This document shows, piece by piece, positions 20,558 to 33,700 of a DNA stretch of 64,000 bases. The DNA lies in assembly GCF_964355755.1 (NCBI RefSeq), contig NC_092675.1:22794412-22858411 (forward strand), read 5' to 3'. The notes under the pieces are model-generated. The model made no database searches and was not told where the DNA came from. It saw nothing but the letters and a program-made list of their open reading frames with translations. Source of the DNA: Antedon mediterranea. Taxonomy: Eukaryota; Echinodermata; Crinoidea; Comatulida; Antedonidae. The position numbers were made by a program, and so were the translations under genes. Position 1 is the stretch's first letter. Every line of letters begins with the position of its first letter.

Positions 20558-20742
20558 ACCGATCATTATTCGACCTTAGTACTGTTATGTGTTTTGCATG
20601 TGACTCAAGCAGACTGACGTACCTTCAAAAACAATATGCATTAAAATCGCAAAACGATAAGAGAGATACATTGAAGAATTAGTTCGGTTCTTTGTAAACA
20701 TGGAGTAGCCTATGATGTCACTACAAGAGGCCGATATATACC

Positions 20743-20750
20743 TGACGTCA
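20743..20750. promoter_or_regulatory. CRE-like site beside an inverted CCAAT box
   Basis: A perfect TGACGTCA is followed directly by TTGG, giving ATTGG. This is a common promoter pairing, but no gene start is recognised nearby. Confidence 0.3.
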
Positions 20751-22139
20751 TTGGTCGCTACTGTGATCGTCTGCCGACACAATGAGTATTAACAAGGTGT
20801 TTCCCTGATGTGATCTTCAGACCGTGATGATATATGATGGTACAATAATTTAAATTACACTATGCATTTAAACAATGCGCTTATTTCACGAATGGACGTG
20901 TGAACACTGAATAGTTGAGTTGGTTCCACAATTTTCCACCATTCCAGACATAACAGTGATGCGGGCTGGATACAGTGTAGGCTTACCTATAATTAATGAT
21001 TAAGTTGACGTTTAGCTTATAGATATTGGAACGAGCTACTCCAACCAAGAGTATTCAGCTGCAGTTGTTGCAAGAGAAAGATTCGTGACTGAGGCCAACG
21101 TCAAAAAAAAGGTTCAGCTCAGCTCGATGAGATTTCCCCCATCTTTAAATAGCGCACGCGACATCATGCACATTATATAAGGCACACAGCGAGGCTGCGA
21201 GGAGTGTAGGATATAGAGGTAATTGTAAAACCTGAAACGATTGAGAAAAAACAAGGTGTAATTCGAAACATCTAAAATACTACGCCTACTTTGATGGCGG
21301 GGCAGATGAAATAATTTTGTATTAGGCCTACAATATGTATAATAATACAGTCCATCCAAGGAAGTATACTTACCCGGGTTTTAGCTTTTCAGCTTTATTC
21401 AATATCTAACCATTGTGACCACCATATGCGCCCTGCCACTCCCCACCGGTGCACTCCCTAATTTTCGCGGCTCAACCTAATTAACAATGTTCCACTTCTC
21501 ATTGTCCATCAAAAACTAAATATCGGTAATTGGCTTAAATCAGTGAAATTTCATTCTTTCCTAGTTTAAAATTGAAAAGAACGTCCTTTTTTATATATTT
21601 TGTAAAAACATTTGAATCTTATATTGTAGGCAACACACATAATGACTAATTCTTTTAGGGCCCATTTCGTTACAGATTAAAATATGCAAAACGTCAATTA
21701 GGACGTCTCTTACCATGGAGGTATAAATGCTCTTACTGGAGTTTTAATTCATACTTAGGCTACATCGTCTCTGAATTCGTCGTAGGCAGAAAGTCTTACA
21801 CAATTCATCTTCGTCGTCTTCTTTGGGTTTTGTTCAAAATCAAGTTTGGCGACGTTCCATCATGATTTCTTTTCTCACAATAAGTATCCTCCCTAATGAG
21901 AGTAGCAGAGTTTCATTATTATTGGCGAAGTAGAGTGCTCCCAGAATATTATTAGGCCTACTTTAGAGATTTGCTGAGATGAATGCAAAATTACTCCCGG
22001 CAATTAAAATCAGAAAATTAGGTTGGATCGGCCATGCATTTATTTGGCGGTTAATGTTAGAATTTCATTACAGATGAGTGTTTTTTTCATAATGAGATGA
22101 TTCACTTGGAAGCTGGACCTGCAGCTGTCAATAAACTTA

Positions 22140-22410
22140 GACTCGAACCTTTTTTTATACCATTTTTAATGAGGGTGATCCATCAAGCAATTGCTGATCA
22201 TTAGGGACCCTCAGAGGTTCACACGACAAACATATTATACACAAGATGCTCTACATAAACAAATTCTTATTACAAGTCTTTGGGAGTGGAGTTGTAAATG
22301 TCATTAGAAAAAATCCTGACATGTGACGGGACTTGTACTCAGGACCCTTGGTGTAGTAGGAGTGGTAGCCAAGCATCATAACCACCAAGCCACAACACTC
22401 CAGAGCTCCA
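22140..22410 (-). mobile_element. tRNA-derived SINE
   Basis: On the minus strand an A-box-like TGGCTTGGTGG (complement of 22382-22392) is followed about 50 nt later by a B-box-like GAGTACAAGTCC (complement of 22329-22340). The spacing is tRNA-like but the cloverleaf is degraded. A tail hairpin region (GAGGGTGA...GGGACCCTC) follows. Confidence 0.55.
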
Positions 22411-22428
22411 TTATCTATATAGGCCTAT

Positions 22429-22888
22429 AAATTATGGTTAATATAAGACATAGGCGAGCACAATGCAAAAACTTCGGTATAAATCTCCGCCTTGGGTACC
22501 TACCTTATCTATCTCAGATGTACCGCGAAACGTAGATTTGATAACATTAGTTTTCACATCGACGCTATTGTTCCATATTTCTATCTTAGGAAGATATTAT
22601 AAAGGGTTTTATAAGAAATTTTCTGATTTCAATCGGTAAATTTTAACTCTACGCGCGGTAGAAGTAATTTCCGGGTTCACGGTAAGGTGTTGGTTTCAAC
22701 CAGGGAGTTGTAAAACAACTACCTGTTTGAACTAAGTTGGCCGTTGGTGGTTGGTGGCGATAGTCATTTTGTTTTTTTGTTTATTTTCGGACCGCGCGTG
22801 TGAAGGTATAGTAGTACATAAAGATCAAATTAAATACATTCATGAAACATAGGAGTAAATTGTGGGAAATAATTATATAAAATTACAT
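22429..22888 (+). repeat. Dispersed repeat, copy 1 (about 460 bp)
   Basis: Nearly identical along its length to 56516-56982. Both begin AATTATGGTTAAT and end ATATAAAATTACAT, in the same orientation. An internal hairpin GGGAGTTGTAAAACAACT is conserved. Probably a non-autonomous mobile element. Confidence 0.8.
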
Positions 22889-25421
22889 TAGGCCCTATAT
22901 CGAGTTTAAACAATTTTTTTCTATGTAAAATTCTGCATGCGGCAATTTCAAGACACACCCCCCGGAAGTGTCCTACTTAAAAAAAAAACTGATTCAGACA
23001 AACGAAATACAATTTGAGGAATAATTATGTGTATTATCAAATTTCCTTTCTCACAGGTAGGTACCATGTAGATATCTATACTATGCCACTTAAAATGTCT
23101 CCCAAGGTGTTGATACGACTGATTTTAAAAATCAGAAGACTGTAGATCTTGGCACAGACCGTACATCAGTGTATATAGACCTATAATATCATAAAGGTCG
23201 AAATATCATCACCACAGCTAAAAATTGAATTAATCCAGATTATCAACTGCTGAGCTTTCCATGAAAGCTGTTAACCTTTTCATCGGAACTTAGATCCCGG
23301 AAAAATAGCGGATGCGTACGATTTAATAGCCGATTATAACCCAACGCACACTCTGTGAAATCAATTAGGTAACGGATATTATAGCAATAGTAGCAATATT
23401 ATATTATATCGTATAATTATTGAATAATGACTTTTGTGGTCAACCTTTGTAGTAGAGTGTCAAGAATTGGAATTCAAAGCCCAAACTTCGACACAGTGTT
23501 GAGCCACTCTGGTGTTGTGACTTATTTTTCGTTATTTTTATATTTTAATTTCCCAGCATGATGCAATAACATGTTACCTAGGTAAAACAGTAGAGGAATA
23601 TCAATTTTGTCAACGAAACCTTGAAGCTATGAGTCCTGATCAAATACAACTCGGGGCCGCGTTTGCACGGGAATAAACGATAATCAAATCATTAGACAAC
23701 GTTATAACGTAACAAACTGTTTGAATTACTTTCAGAATCCTATTTATTTTGTCGATTTTAGTACAGTAGTCATAAATGAAAACATTTTCCGCTGCCTACT
23801 TAACCCACCCCTTCTGACCGTACATGTATATACGCTTGAAGCCACGAAGTCTAGTAAAATGTTTTGTATATCAAATCAATTATTGTTTGATTACGAAAGT
23901 AATATTATTTATTCTTAATTTTATTCTTTAGGTCCGCTTTCAAACTCTTTGTTATTCATGATTTCTTTTCAGTGCTTCTTTTTAAAGATTTACCGTGTTG
24001 ATTTGTCAATAGATTAGATACAAAAGATACATCGAATTTAAAACCGGTTGTTCATTGTATGCATTGTGACCAAAATTTACAAATGCAATATTTACATTAT
24101 TCTATTTTTACAATTTTTACAGCAGGTAATATTAGCAGAAATTGAAATTCTCATTGAATGCTTTCAATCTTTATAATCGTGCCATGATAGATACTATTAA
24201 CATCTACTTATCCTCACAGCAGCATAAAACCGAAGCCGTCAATTTTACGTCATACAGTCACGAGGGTAGTGACGTAGGCTGGATGTCATTGGTTATAACG
24301 TCATTGATCTGCTTGGATGTCAAGTAACAACGAAATAGAGATCCGGATAATTTGCAATAAGTTTTCCACGAAATGAAACATAAACATGGTTTAGATAGAA
24401 TCTTAAAACGAGGGTGACGTTGATATGATTATTATTTTTTCTCTACACGAAAAACACGGTGCTCAAATGATTATTATATATATAAGTGTGGTGGCCTGTT
24501 TCTCTCGTGGAAAATTCCACCAGAAACTGTCTATCGAGTTATATTGATTGATGCATCAAATCGTCTTCACAGTTTACTTTATGTTAGCCCTTGTTTACTT
24601 TATTTCTTTTTTAATATAGTTGTTTTTTCTTTTTTATTGAATTGTTGTTGAATTGTTAAACTTATGCATTTTGACTAATTTTTTATTTGTTGTGACAGGA
24701 GCAAACCTCGATTAGCGAAAGCTATTTTTGGCTTCTTTTCACATATTGTACTATTTGTACTGATGTGAATATTGAAAGTTAAGAAGTTAACAGATAAGCA
24801 ACTACAATTTACAATTCCTATAATTGTGGGTATTGGTGACCTTAGTTGTAGTCAATTTTGGATTAAGTATTTTGAAAAATAAACATGACATAAATAGGTT
24901 AAAATATGCAATACGTGCCAAATTTAATTTTCATAATATATATATATACATATTATATATAATAATGTAAAATAGGAAATGTAAAATTGAATTGTTGGCT
25001 TGTTACGTAATTCCAAATCTAGTGATATGCCCATGATTCAAATACTAGTAATTGGTGTGGAAATTTCCCATAGTGTTAACTTGTTTATTGATTGTCTGAG
25101 GTACTTTATAATTTTCATTGTGATTATTTTCTGCTTTTATTTCACTCACGAGAATTTATGACGGCATATCGCAAAATGACTGAGCGATTGAGGGCGGTAT
25201 AGTCATTATTTTTATTATCAAAATATTCATTTGTTTTAATTCATGCAGTTATCATTATGTCTATTCTATATTTGTTATTTTCCCGTTTATTAGACAGAAT
25301 TAATTAAGAGTTTTAGCAAAAGTTATCTGAGGGAACCGAATCGACTCACTTGCAGTATGCGATTTGGTGGACAAAGAATTTTAAACTGCAAACTAATCCA
25401 AAATACACGAATCTTTAAAAA

Positions 25422-25537
25422 CAAGGCCATATACATGGCTGCAGACGCGTGCTCAACTTAGTGTTTACCGACCAACCGACCGACCGACCAACCAATCGTC
25501 ATAGTGAGCTGTAGAGTCGCGTTGCACGCGATTAAAA
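25422..25537 (+). mobile_element. Short ACCG-core element, copy 1
   Basis: It begins CAAGGCCATATACATGGCTG, has a core of ACCG/ACCA units, and ends CATAGTGAGCTGTAGAGTCG then a GCGTTGCACGC hairpin. It belongs to the same family as the elements at 44037-44128, 54302-54980 and 55126-55235. Confidence 0.7.
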
Positions 25538-27729
25538 TTAATACGTAAACTTGAGGGCACGCTATTAATTTTCCAAAATACGCGAATTGTCCATAATAAT
25601 AAGTCAATTTAAATATTAGTTCTGACGATTGACATTGATTGGAACCCTCAAGTCGACTCAATTTGGAAAATTAATAGCGCTTTCAAACTGACGTATTTCG
25701 GACAGACTCCTGTATTTTGGACTTGTTAGCGCCCTCTAGTTGATGAATTTTGGACAACCTAAATCATTTTAATTTAAATTAATAGCCCCCTCAAGTTTAG
25801 GTATTTTTTAAAGACTTACATATTTTGGATAAGTGGAGGTAAAGACTAAGATGTTGATATATTAATTACATTATTATACGTATTAAAGTCTATTAAAAAA
25901 TTTTTTGCTGTCTCCTAAATTGTTTTAATAAGAAACTACTGTAGGAACTAGTAACCAACTGAAAAATGGCGTCACCACCTTCCGTCTATTTATTTATCTA
26001 AAAACGCCGAGATCATACTGAGAGTAACTAAACTGGTCGCATTTTTTAATTGTCTAACCAAAAACGTCATTTCTATCTCATATAATATTTGTGGAAAACA
26101 TCGGAGAAACAAAAACATAAAAAATAAATAAATAAACACAACACGACACATGTCAGCTATCAAAGCAGTAAAGCTTGAACCATCAGCTGTATACGAACAT
26201 TTTAATTCAGCTGGTCACTCGATTGCAAATTTCAGATACTAATTTTTTAGGTTTTTATTAAATTGTGAACATTGCTTTCGTGGTGATACTGTATCAGAAA
26301 GATATATTTACGTAATAGTCTTCAGTAGAAGGTCTCCGTACCAAGAAATAGAAACATCAAACAAAAAGTTCCGGATTTTCAATCTCGGTTGGTTCCCAAA
26401 CACAGATTTCTTCTAGGCGTTCTGTTCTGATGATGAGAATAGTTTCTCAAAACATTTTAAGGCAGTTTGCCTATTAATTATCAAATTCCTCCCAATCGTT
26501 ATTTTAACTCGAACGTTTGGGGGAATCATACATGATATTTTTTCACTGTTATTGTTTATAAATTAATATTATTTGTTTTCTTTTGTGGGTCACTTTTATT
26601 TCTCCATTTGTTACAATTCCTCGTAAGACATTGAACATAATAATTGAAAAGTAATGTAATACATTGATGTTTATTTATAATTTAAATCAATATATCACCG
26701 GTGTATAATTATGTGTGTAAAAATGCAAGAAAGTACCGTTTATTCTTAATAAATATATTCATGTGTGTAGGGTTCAAATCTTAACTTTTATTGTCCGTTT
26801 TGTGTTGAGTTCACTCAACCATTCAGTATTGCTAATTTGCATTTTGTGGCACACCATGTGTGCAGCTAGCTGCATATTGTTCTATTGTATTCAGTCTCAC
26901 AATAGCAGTAGCAAGTGAAGGGAACAGTAGTGCTGTACACTGCGGTGTGCAGTGCATGTAGGTAGATTATTCTACAAAGTTTAGGACTAAGATTTTAAAC
27001 CTGTAATTGGTCGCTTTGGAGGATCAACCTTTGGTGAGTTTTTCCTTTATGTTTCTAGTAGTTGTTAGTGTTATTATTTGTTGTAATTTGATACAGTATT
27101 TATGCATATTATTTATGGAAAGTGTTTTTCTTATGTTACGCCATTAATTCGTATTTGCAGCATGGACCTATGGGTCCATGGTTGCAGTATTCATATTATG
27201 TTAACCCTGTAGCTATATATTTAAATTGATATTTTGAAATCGCTTAATTGTTTTAGTTAATCTGAACCTACGGACAAGAAAATAAAGAAGTAACCGTACT
27301 GTATTAGCATAGCTTTATTGACTAATTACAATTTGAATTACTTCTAAATCGCCCTGAAAATTAATCAATTAAGGTAACGATGCATGAAGAAAATCTAAGA
27401 GAATGAGAGAAATCAGAAAAAAAAGTCAACCATAATAAAACTACAAAATGTCTTGTATGACTAAAATGTACGGTACTCATTACTACAGTATCAAACGTTT
27501 TAAAAATATGCCAGCGAGATGCTTCTTCGCGAGAGTTTACGGTAATTGGAAATTACAGAAAAAGTAGATGCAAATCGGCGAAAATGTAAATGATATAACA
27601 AATAGGCCTACACACGCTTTTTTTGTTGTAATTTTTTTTATTAGGTCGCAAAAAACGCAATTCTATAATTGCTATAATTAATTTTAATCACTTTATGCAG
27701 ATTGATGGCAGTATCATTCATTATTGCCA

Positions 27730-27735
27730 TTTATT
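27730..27735 (-). terminator. Possible polyadenylation signal of the MACPF-ApeC gene
   Basis: AATAAA on the minus strand, about 36 bp past the stop codon. Another lies at 27637-27642; the choice is uncertain. Confidence 0.35.
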
Positions 27736-27770
27736 TGTCATGGTATGCTTTGCGTTAGACAGATACCTGG

Positions 27771-30700
27771 TTATTCAGGTGTGTAGTAACAGTAATATAT
27801 TTCCTGGATAGGTCTGCCGCCATGCCTAAATGGGTGAGGCTTAGTTTCATGATTTCCGTTGCTTTGTTTGTTACAGATAAATCTTAATCTCTCCATGTTG
27901 TGTTTCATTCCTTTAACCGCCTGACACTGTTGCTCATATGGGAAAAGATAGAATGGGACGTCAGTCGGTAAGTAGATGGGTTGTTCAGCATAACCGTTTC
28001 TTTGACAACAGTAATAGATTTTAGTGTTGTAGTCGTATACACCATCTGGTAGAGAACCTGTATACCAGTTGCTGTTATGTTTATCTTCATCATCCCATGC
28101 AATCATTCCTTGTTCCAATCCTACAAGAAATAAAAGTGAGGCCCAAATAAATATAAAGTATTAGTATGCCTAATCAGTTTACTGGTACAATGTTTTGACT
28201 AGGTTTTTAGGGTTGACTCTCACGCTGTTACTTGTTTGGATAAGGAAGTAGCTATATGTGCAGCAGGTTGGTGGTAAGCTAACTGTGGCAACAGTACGCT
28301 CGTGGCTGACTTGTGTCACAGACACGATATTTCGGCATGATGGATTGTTGATTTTGGTGTGGTTTTAAATAATATTATGCAAACGTAAGAACCAGGGAGA
28401 TGTAAAATAATATTTTACATCTCCTTTGTTAGAACCTAACAACCAATACGCCTTATTCACAAAACGCGATCGATGACAAACAATATGATATGTCGGGAAG
28501 AGTAAACCAACAGAAATAACATAATTTTTTTTACTATTCCAGACAGGGAGTTGAAATTTTTCAAGATTCAAGAAATTTTATTTGTTCATAAAAATGCTTG
28601 GTAGATTAAAACAACAATATTGCAACAATTTAAAAACGTGCAGTATAATAACAGATTAAAAATACAAGATAAAAAGTTAAAAATACTGTTAAAAATGTAA
28701 AACTATTAAAAATTGCATTAACGTCTTACATTAGAATTAAAAATATGAATGCGATTTACAACGAAGGATTTTCTAGTTCTACAAAGATTTGCTCTTGGAG
28801 GTCGTAGCCTAATGCCTGATCTATTTAAGTTATAACAGTAATCTAACGGATGAGTGGGGTCTTTCATAATATTGTTTACTTTTTTTAGAATACTCTTTTC
28901 ATAGATAAAATTCAAACAGTAATTTAATCATTTTCCTAAAAACAAATATTCCTTATTAAATTTCTTGTAAAATAATGTATATTTTTATGATTTATTTTTA
29001 CTTATGAAATCTATGAATAATGAATTTTCAAAATATAATTTCCTAGAAATTGCTTTAAAAAAATCGTATAAAAACGATAATAAAATGATATTTAAAAAAC
29101 CCTAAAAAACAAATATTTAATTACATACTTATACATTTCCTAAACAAAAGTAATAATAGGAGAGTTATATCAATTTTTAACTTTGACCCCTTATATCTCG
29201 AAAACGCTTCCTATCGATCTGGTGGTGATGTCCCCCCTCCTGCCATCGGACTACGAGTTATTTTATTCAAATCAACCGCCATCGTATAATCTCAGCCTAG
29301 GCTCAATCAAACCATCCTATCCCCATCGGTAGTCTGAGCATGCCCACTATAAGCAAGTTGTTCAGGTGGCATATGACCGGTTGGGCCGCCGACAAGTTGA
29401 GCCGCCGGTAATTTCTATGAAACGCCCAGTGCGTCTTTTACGACATTCGCGTACTGATTAGAGTGGTGTTATGTCCTAGTACATAAGTTCATGGTCTTTA
29501 GGTTTGTTGTGTCATAAAAATAAATAACATATAATTACATACTACAATTTTGTTGGTTTAAACCGCCGTAACAACACAGAAAAGGAAAGTAGTCATATTT
29601 AATAATTTAATTGTTTTTAATCTTTCAAGGTAAAAATTAAGTGCACTCCATAACATTTTTCTCGGGTACCTGGCCTACCACGTAAAATCACGTCTCTCAC
29701 TCGGGACTAATACTAATAGAGTATTGATATTCTTCGAATGAGGTTAAATAATAATTATTTTTTATTTACTATCTTTTAATATCATATTTTATTGAATTTT
29801 ACAATGTTAATACACAATATTTTACTAAAAAACGGTGATTTTATGTAATTATTTTACCGAAAAATTGAGTAGGCCTAGTTCATACAACTGCCGCCTGAGG
29901 GGGGGGGGGGGGAAACATGTTTACGTCATTCTTGGCTAAAAACGATCATTTTCGGTGATGTTTTAGGCCTTATATTTTGGAATCTATAACAAGTCAGATT
30001 TTCATAATCATTTCTTTAATTGTAATATTTATTTTTTTTAATTATAACATACTAAAACCGTGATATATAGGCCTAAACCTAGCCTACATGCCTAATATAA
30101 ATAGAACTTCTATTGAATAGAAACGAGCACCGACGAAAGTAAGCATTTGGCGTTTCATAGAAAATACCGTTTTTATGGCGGCGGCTCAACTTGTCGGAGG
30201 CTCAACTTGACCTATAAATAATCCTTCTCGTCGCGTTGCACATTTTTCAACAAAGGAGTCAGTATTTCCGTTTGTGTGATTAGATACGGTGAATGTGTAA
30301 TCCACAAACAGGATTTTGATTTAATTTGTGAGTTTTTAATTGATATTTCTAAAAGATATTTTAATTGCTGTTGTTTTCCGAAAGAAAATGTTACGCTTGA
30401 TCGATTTGAAGCTATCCCAGGATCCTCAGACAAGCAGGCGCAACAGAAGTAGTAGCAAAGAACTTATAACACAAGAATCTCCTGTTCGTCCGAAGCGCGT
30501 AACAATTTCGAAAGGCATTGTGGGATAGAATAGAGCTATGGGTGCCGCCATTGTGAGCCATGGAGTAGGGCGCCCGCATCAAATTAGAAAGTCAAAATCA
30601 TAGAGGGGATCTGCTAATACTCTATGGGGGGTAGAGTAATTGACTTCCTAGTTTGGAGGGGGCGCTGCTCCATGCTGTGAAATGGCGTCGCCCAGTTTGA

Positions 30701-33700
30701 CCTTATAACCCTGTACTTCCGATACTGTGTTTTGAATGCAAATTGAAGAACAGGAGATTCTTGTGTTATAAGTTCTTTGGTAGTAGTCATATGCAGAGCA
30801 GCCATGGCCTGGGAGCAGCCATAATATAATATGGCTCTGGCAGAAGTTAGTGATTGTCGCCCTCTAACACATAAGGTATTATGTTTGGTGTGTAACGTCA
30901 ATGGATTATTCAATGGATGATATGGTGAGTAACGCCGCCTCTCTAGTAAGAGGGACAGAAATTACGATTTTTCATTAAATTATTATTATTATTATTGTTG
31001 TTGTCCTGAAATCCTCTGAAAACACTAAATGTTATCTCGGTTGGTTACGCTTTTTCCCTGCATGCACAGCACTGTTTGTGTCATCGTTTGAAGATGTATT
31101 CTGTTTCGTGAAAAAGGTCTATTTTACTAAAGCAGAAGTTTTAATGTACGCGTATTATTACCAGTTTGTGGTCCATGGGCTTTTGTATTTTTTTTCTTGT
31201 ATTGTTTTATTATGTAATTATGTATGTTTGTAAAAGAGCTTTGTATCTGTAGGCTAAATCTTTTCGTTATCGTATTCGTAAGGTTGCGAAACCTCTGAGG
31301 TTTCGTAACCTTACGAATACGATCACGAAAACATTTACGTCACACATTTGTGAAACTTTTGAGCTGATCCCCATTTCATATTCGTAAAGCGTATTCGTGT
31401 TGACGAATATCACCAGTCATATTCGTAACTACAAAACGAGTATAGTTTTTGATCTATTTTGCACATTTTGCATTTGAATCAGGAATGATTCATGATTATA
31501 ATATAATTATAGATTTATTGAAAGTAATTTACTAAAGTAATTCACTAAAATGCCAGGTCAATTTTGATACATAGCAGTTTTTAAAGTCCTCACTCGCTTT
31601 GATGTTACACTAGGCCTAGGCAGCCAAGCTACACGACCTGCGCTTCGCTCAAATTTACCGCAGTCATATTTTGGACGGCGCCCTCAATATTTCGTTGCCA
31701 TGCGAAACAGATTTTTACTGCCTTACAAAAACGAATACGTGTGTGCAGCAAGACGTATCAGTTTCCGTTATCGTATTCGTAAGATTGCGAAAACTCCCTA
31801 TATGTACATTTGATTACGAAATAAAGAATAAATGAATGAAATGAATAATACTTACCAGTTGGACAATCACTATGTTTTCCTTTGAAAATACAATACTCTC
31901 CATCTGGCCAATCACGGTCATATGGGGTAAACTTGTCTATCGTTTTCATACAGAAATGCTGTGTCATATCAATACCGATCGTACCGACAGGGAAATGGTT
32001 TGGATTCGATCCTTCGTTACCGTTTTTCTTATCCTCTGAATCTTGAAAACGGGTTCCTGAGTAAAATGTGTAATCGTTTGTAATGTCGCCTGGACATCCT
32101 GATTTTGTTTTTGGTAACCCATATGTACCGATAGGCCAAGTTACTGGCAATCTGAAAATTTCCTCTTCTAGAAAAACAGTTAAACAGTTAAACAGTCGAA
32201 TTTTCGTAATGGTATCAATTTCGAGCCTAGGCATAGACCTAGGATGGTTTGGGCGTTCGTTTACATACAGTAGGTGTGTTTATAAATCCAAATAAATATA
32301 ACATTTAATATATTACATAAAACCAGATTTATAATTGTTTTGCAATGTAAATATTTACGAAAGAGTAAATTTATTTACAATGTGAATAAAGCCTATACCT
32401 TTTATTCAATCCGATTCAAATGTCTTTATTATGAATCTATTTAATGTTATATAAAACAAATAATAAATGTTTTATATTGTACAAAATAATGTAACCCGGT
32501 GAATGATGAAACGTTATATTTTACTCGGCTATTGCCTCGTGGAAATATAACCTTTCTCTTATTTGTACCATCAAAAAAATTCATTATTTGTATACTAATT
32601 AATTGTTAACAACACATTCATATGAGGGAAAATATCAACAATAACGACGACAACAAGAACAGAAAAAATACAATTCAGTGTGAAGTCTACCCAATATCTA
32701 CGTTTAAATGTATTTTTGTATTGTGAAATTAGTATAGATGGGGAGATACGGGAGCAGACTAGTTTCCTCCTGGACATTTTTCCCCACCTCGGATATTTCC
32801 ATCCGGTACGTATTTATCTGGACCACAGACCGTCCCTCGTGACATATTTCCCCGGACAGTTGCCCCTCTGATATTTTCCCCCGCCCCCGGATATTTCCAT
32901 CCGGTACGTATTTATCCGGACCACAGACCGTCCCTCATGACATTTCCCCAGGACATTTACGCCCCCACCCCACTGCATTATATTTTGTATTATTCAAACA
33001 CATTTTAATTTGTTTACAGTACAGTAAGACATATTTACAATTAAAAAAAAGTAATACTGTGTTTATAAAACTCTTCATTTGCCACTGTCTGAAGTTGTTG
33101 ATGATTTTTCTCAATAATACCTATACTTAGGCCTACAGCTTTTACATTCGATTGTCTTTTAAATATCCGTATTTATCCGGACCACAGACCGTCCCTCGTG
33201 ACATATTTCCCCGGACAGTTGCCCCCGGATATTTCCATCCGGTACGTATTTATCCGGACCACAGACCGTCCCTCATGACATTTCCCCAGGACATTTACGC
33301 CCCCACCCCACTGCATTATATTTTGTATTATTCAAACACATTTTAATTTGTTTACAGTACAGTAAGACATATTTACAATTAAAAAAAAGTAATACTGTGT
33401 TTATAAAACTCTTCATTTGCCACTGTCTGAAGTTGTTGATGATTTTTCTCAATAATACCTATACTTAGGCCTACAGCTTTTACATTCGATTGTCTTTTAT
33501 ATAAATAATAGTTCATTCTTATATAGCGCATATAAGCAAGCTCTCAATGCGCTGAACATTATTACCCCAGTAATTTTTTTGGGATCAAATACGTATGGAA
33601 ACATACTCCCATAATGCAGCTAGTAATCAGCGCAAAGTTGTGTCTTGATCTAACCGTGTACCCATTTATACACCTGGGTGGAGAGAGAGAGGAAAATGCA

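Larger units (their letters stand above)
20558..27770. other. Gene-poor, repeat-bearing region
   Basis: No supported coding exon. Contents that I recognise are the SINE at 22140-22410, a dispersed repeat at 22429-22888, a short ACCG-core element at 25422-25537 and a hairpin at 27162-27181 (GGACCTATGGGTCC core). A possible plus-strand donor at 27034 has no convincing partner. Confidence 0.6.

Noticed and set aside
30614-30913. Minus-strand ORF across the 324-bp MITE
   Set aside because: It spans element ends and flank with no protein character.
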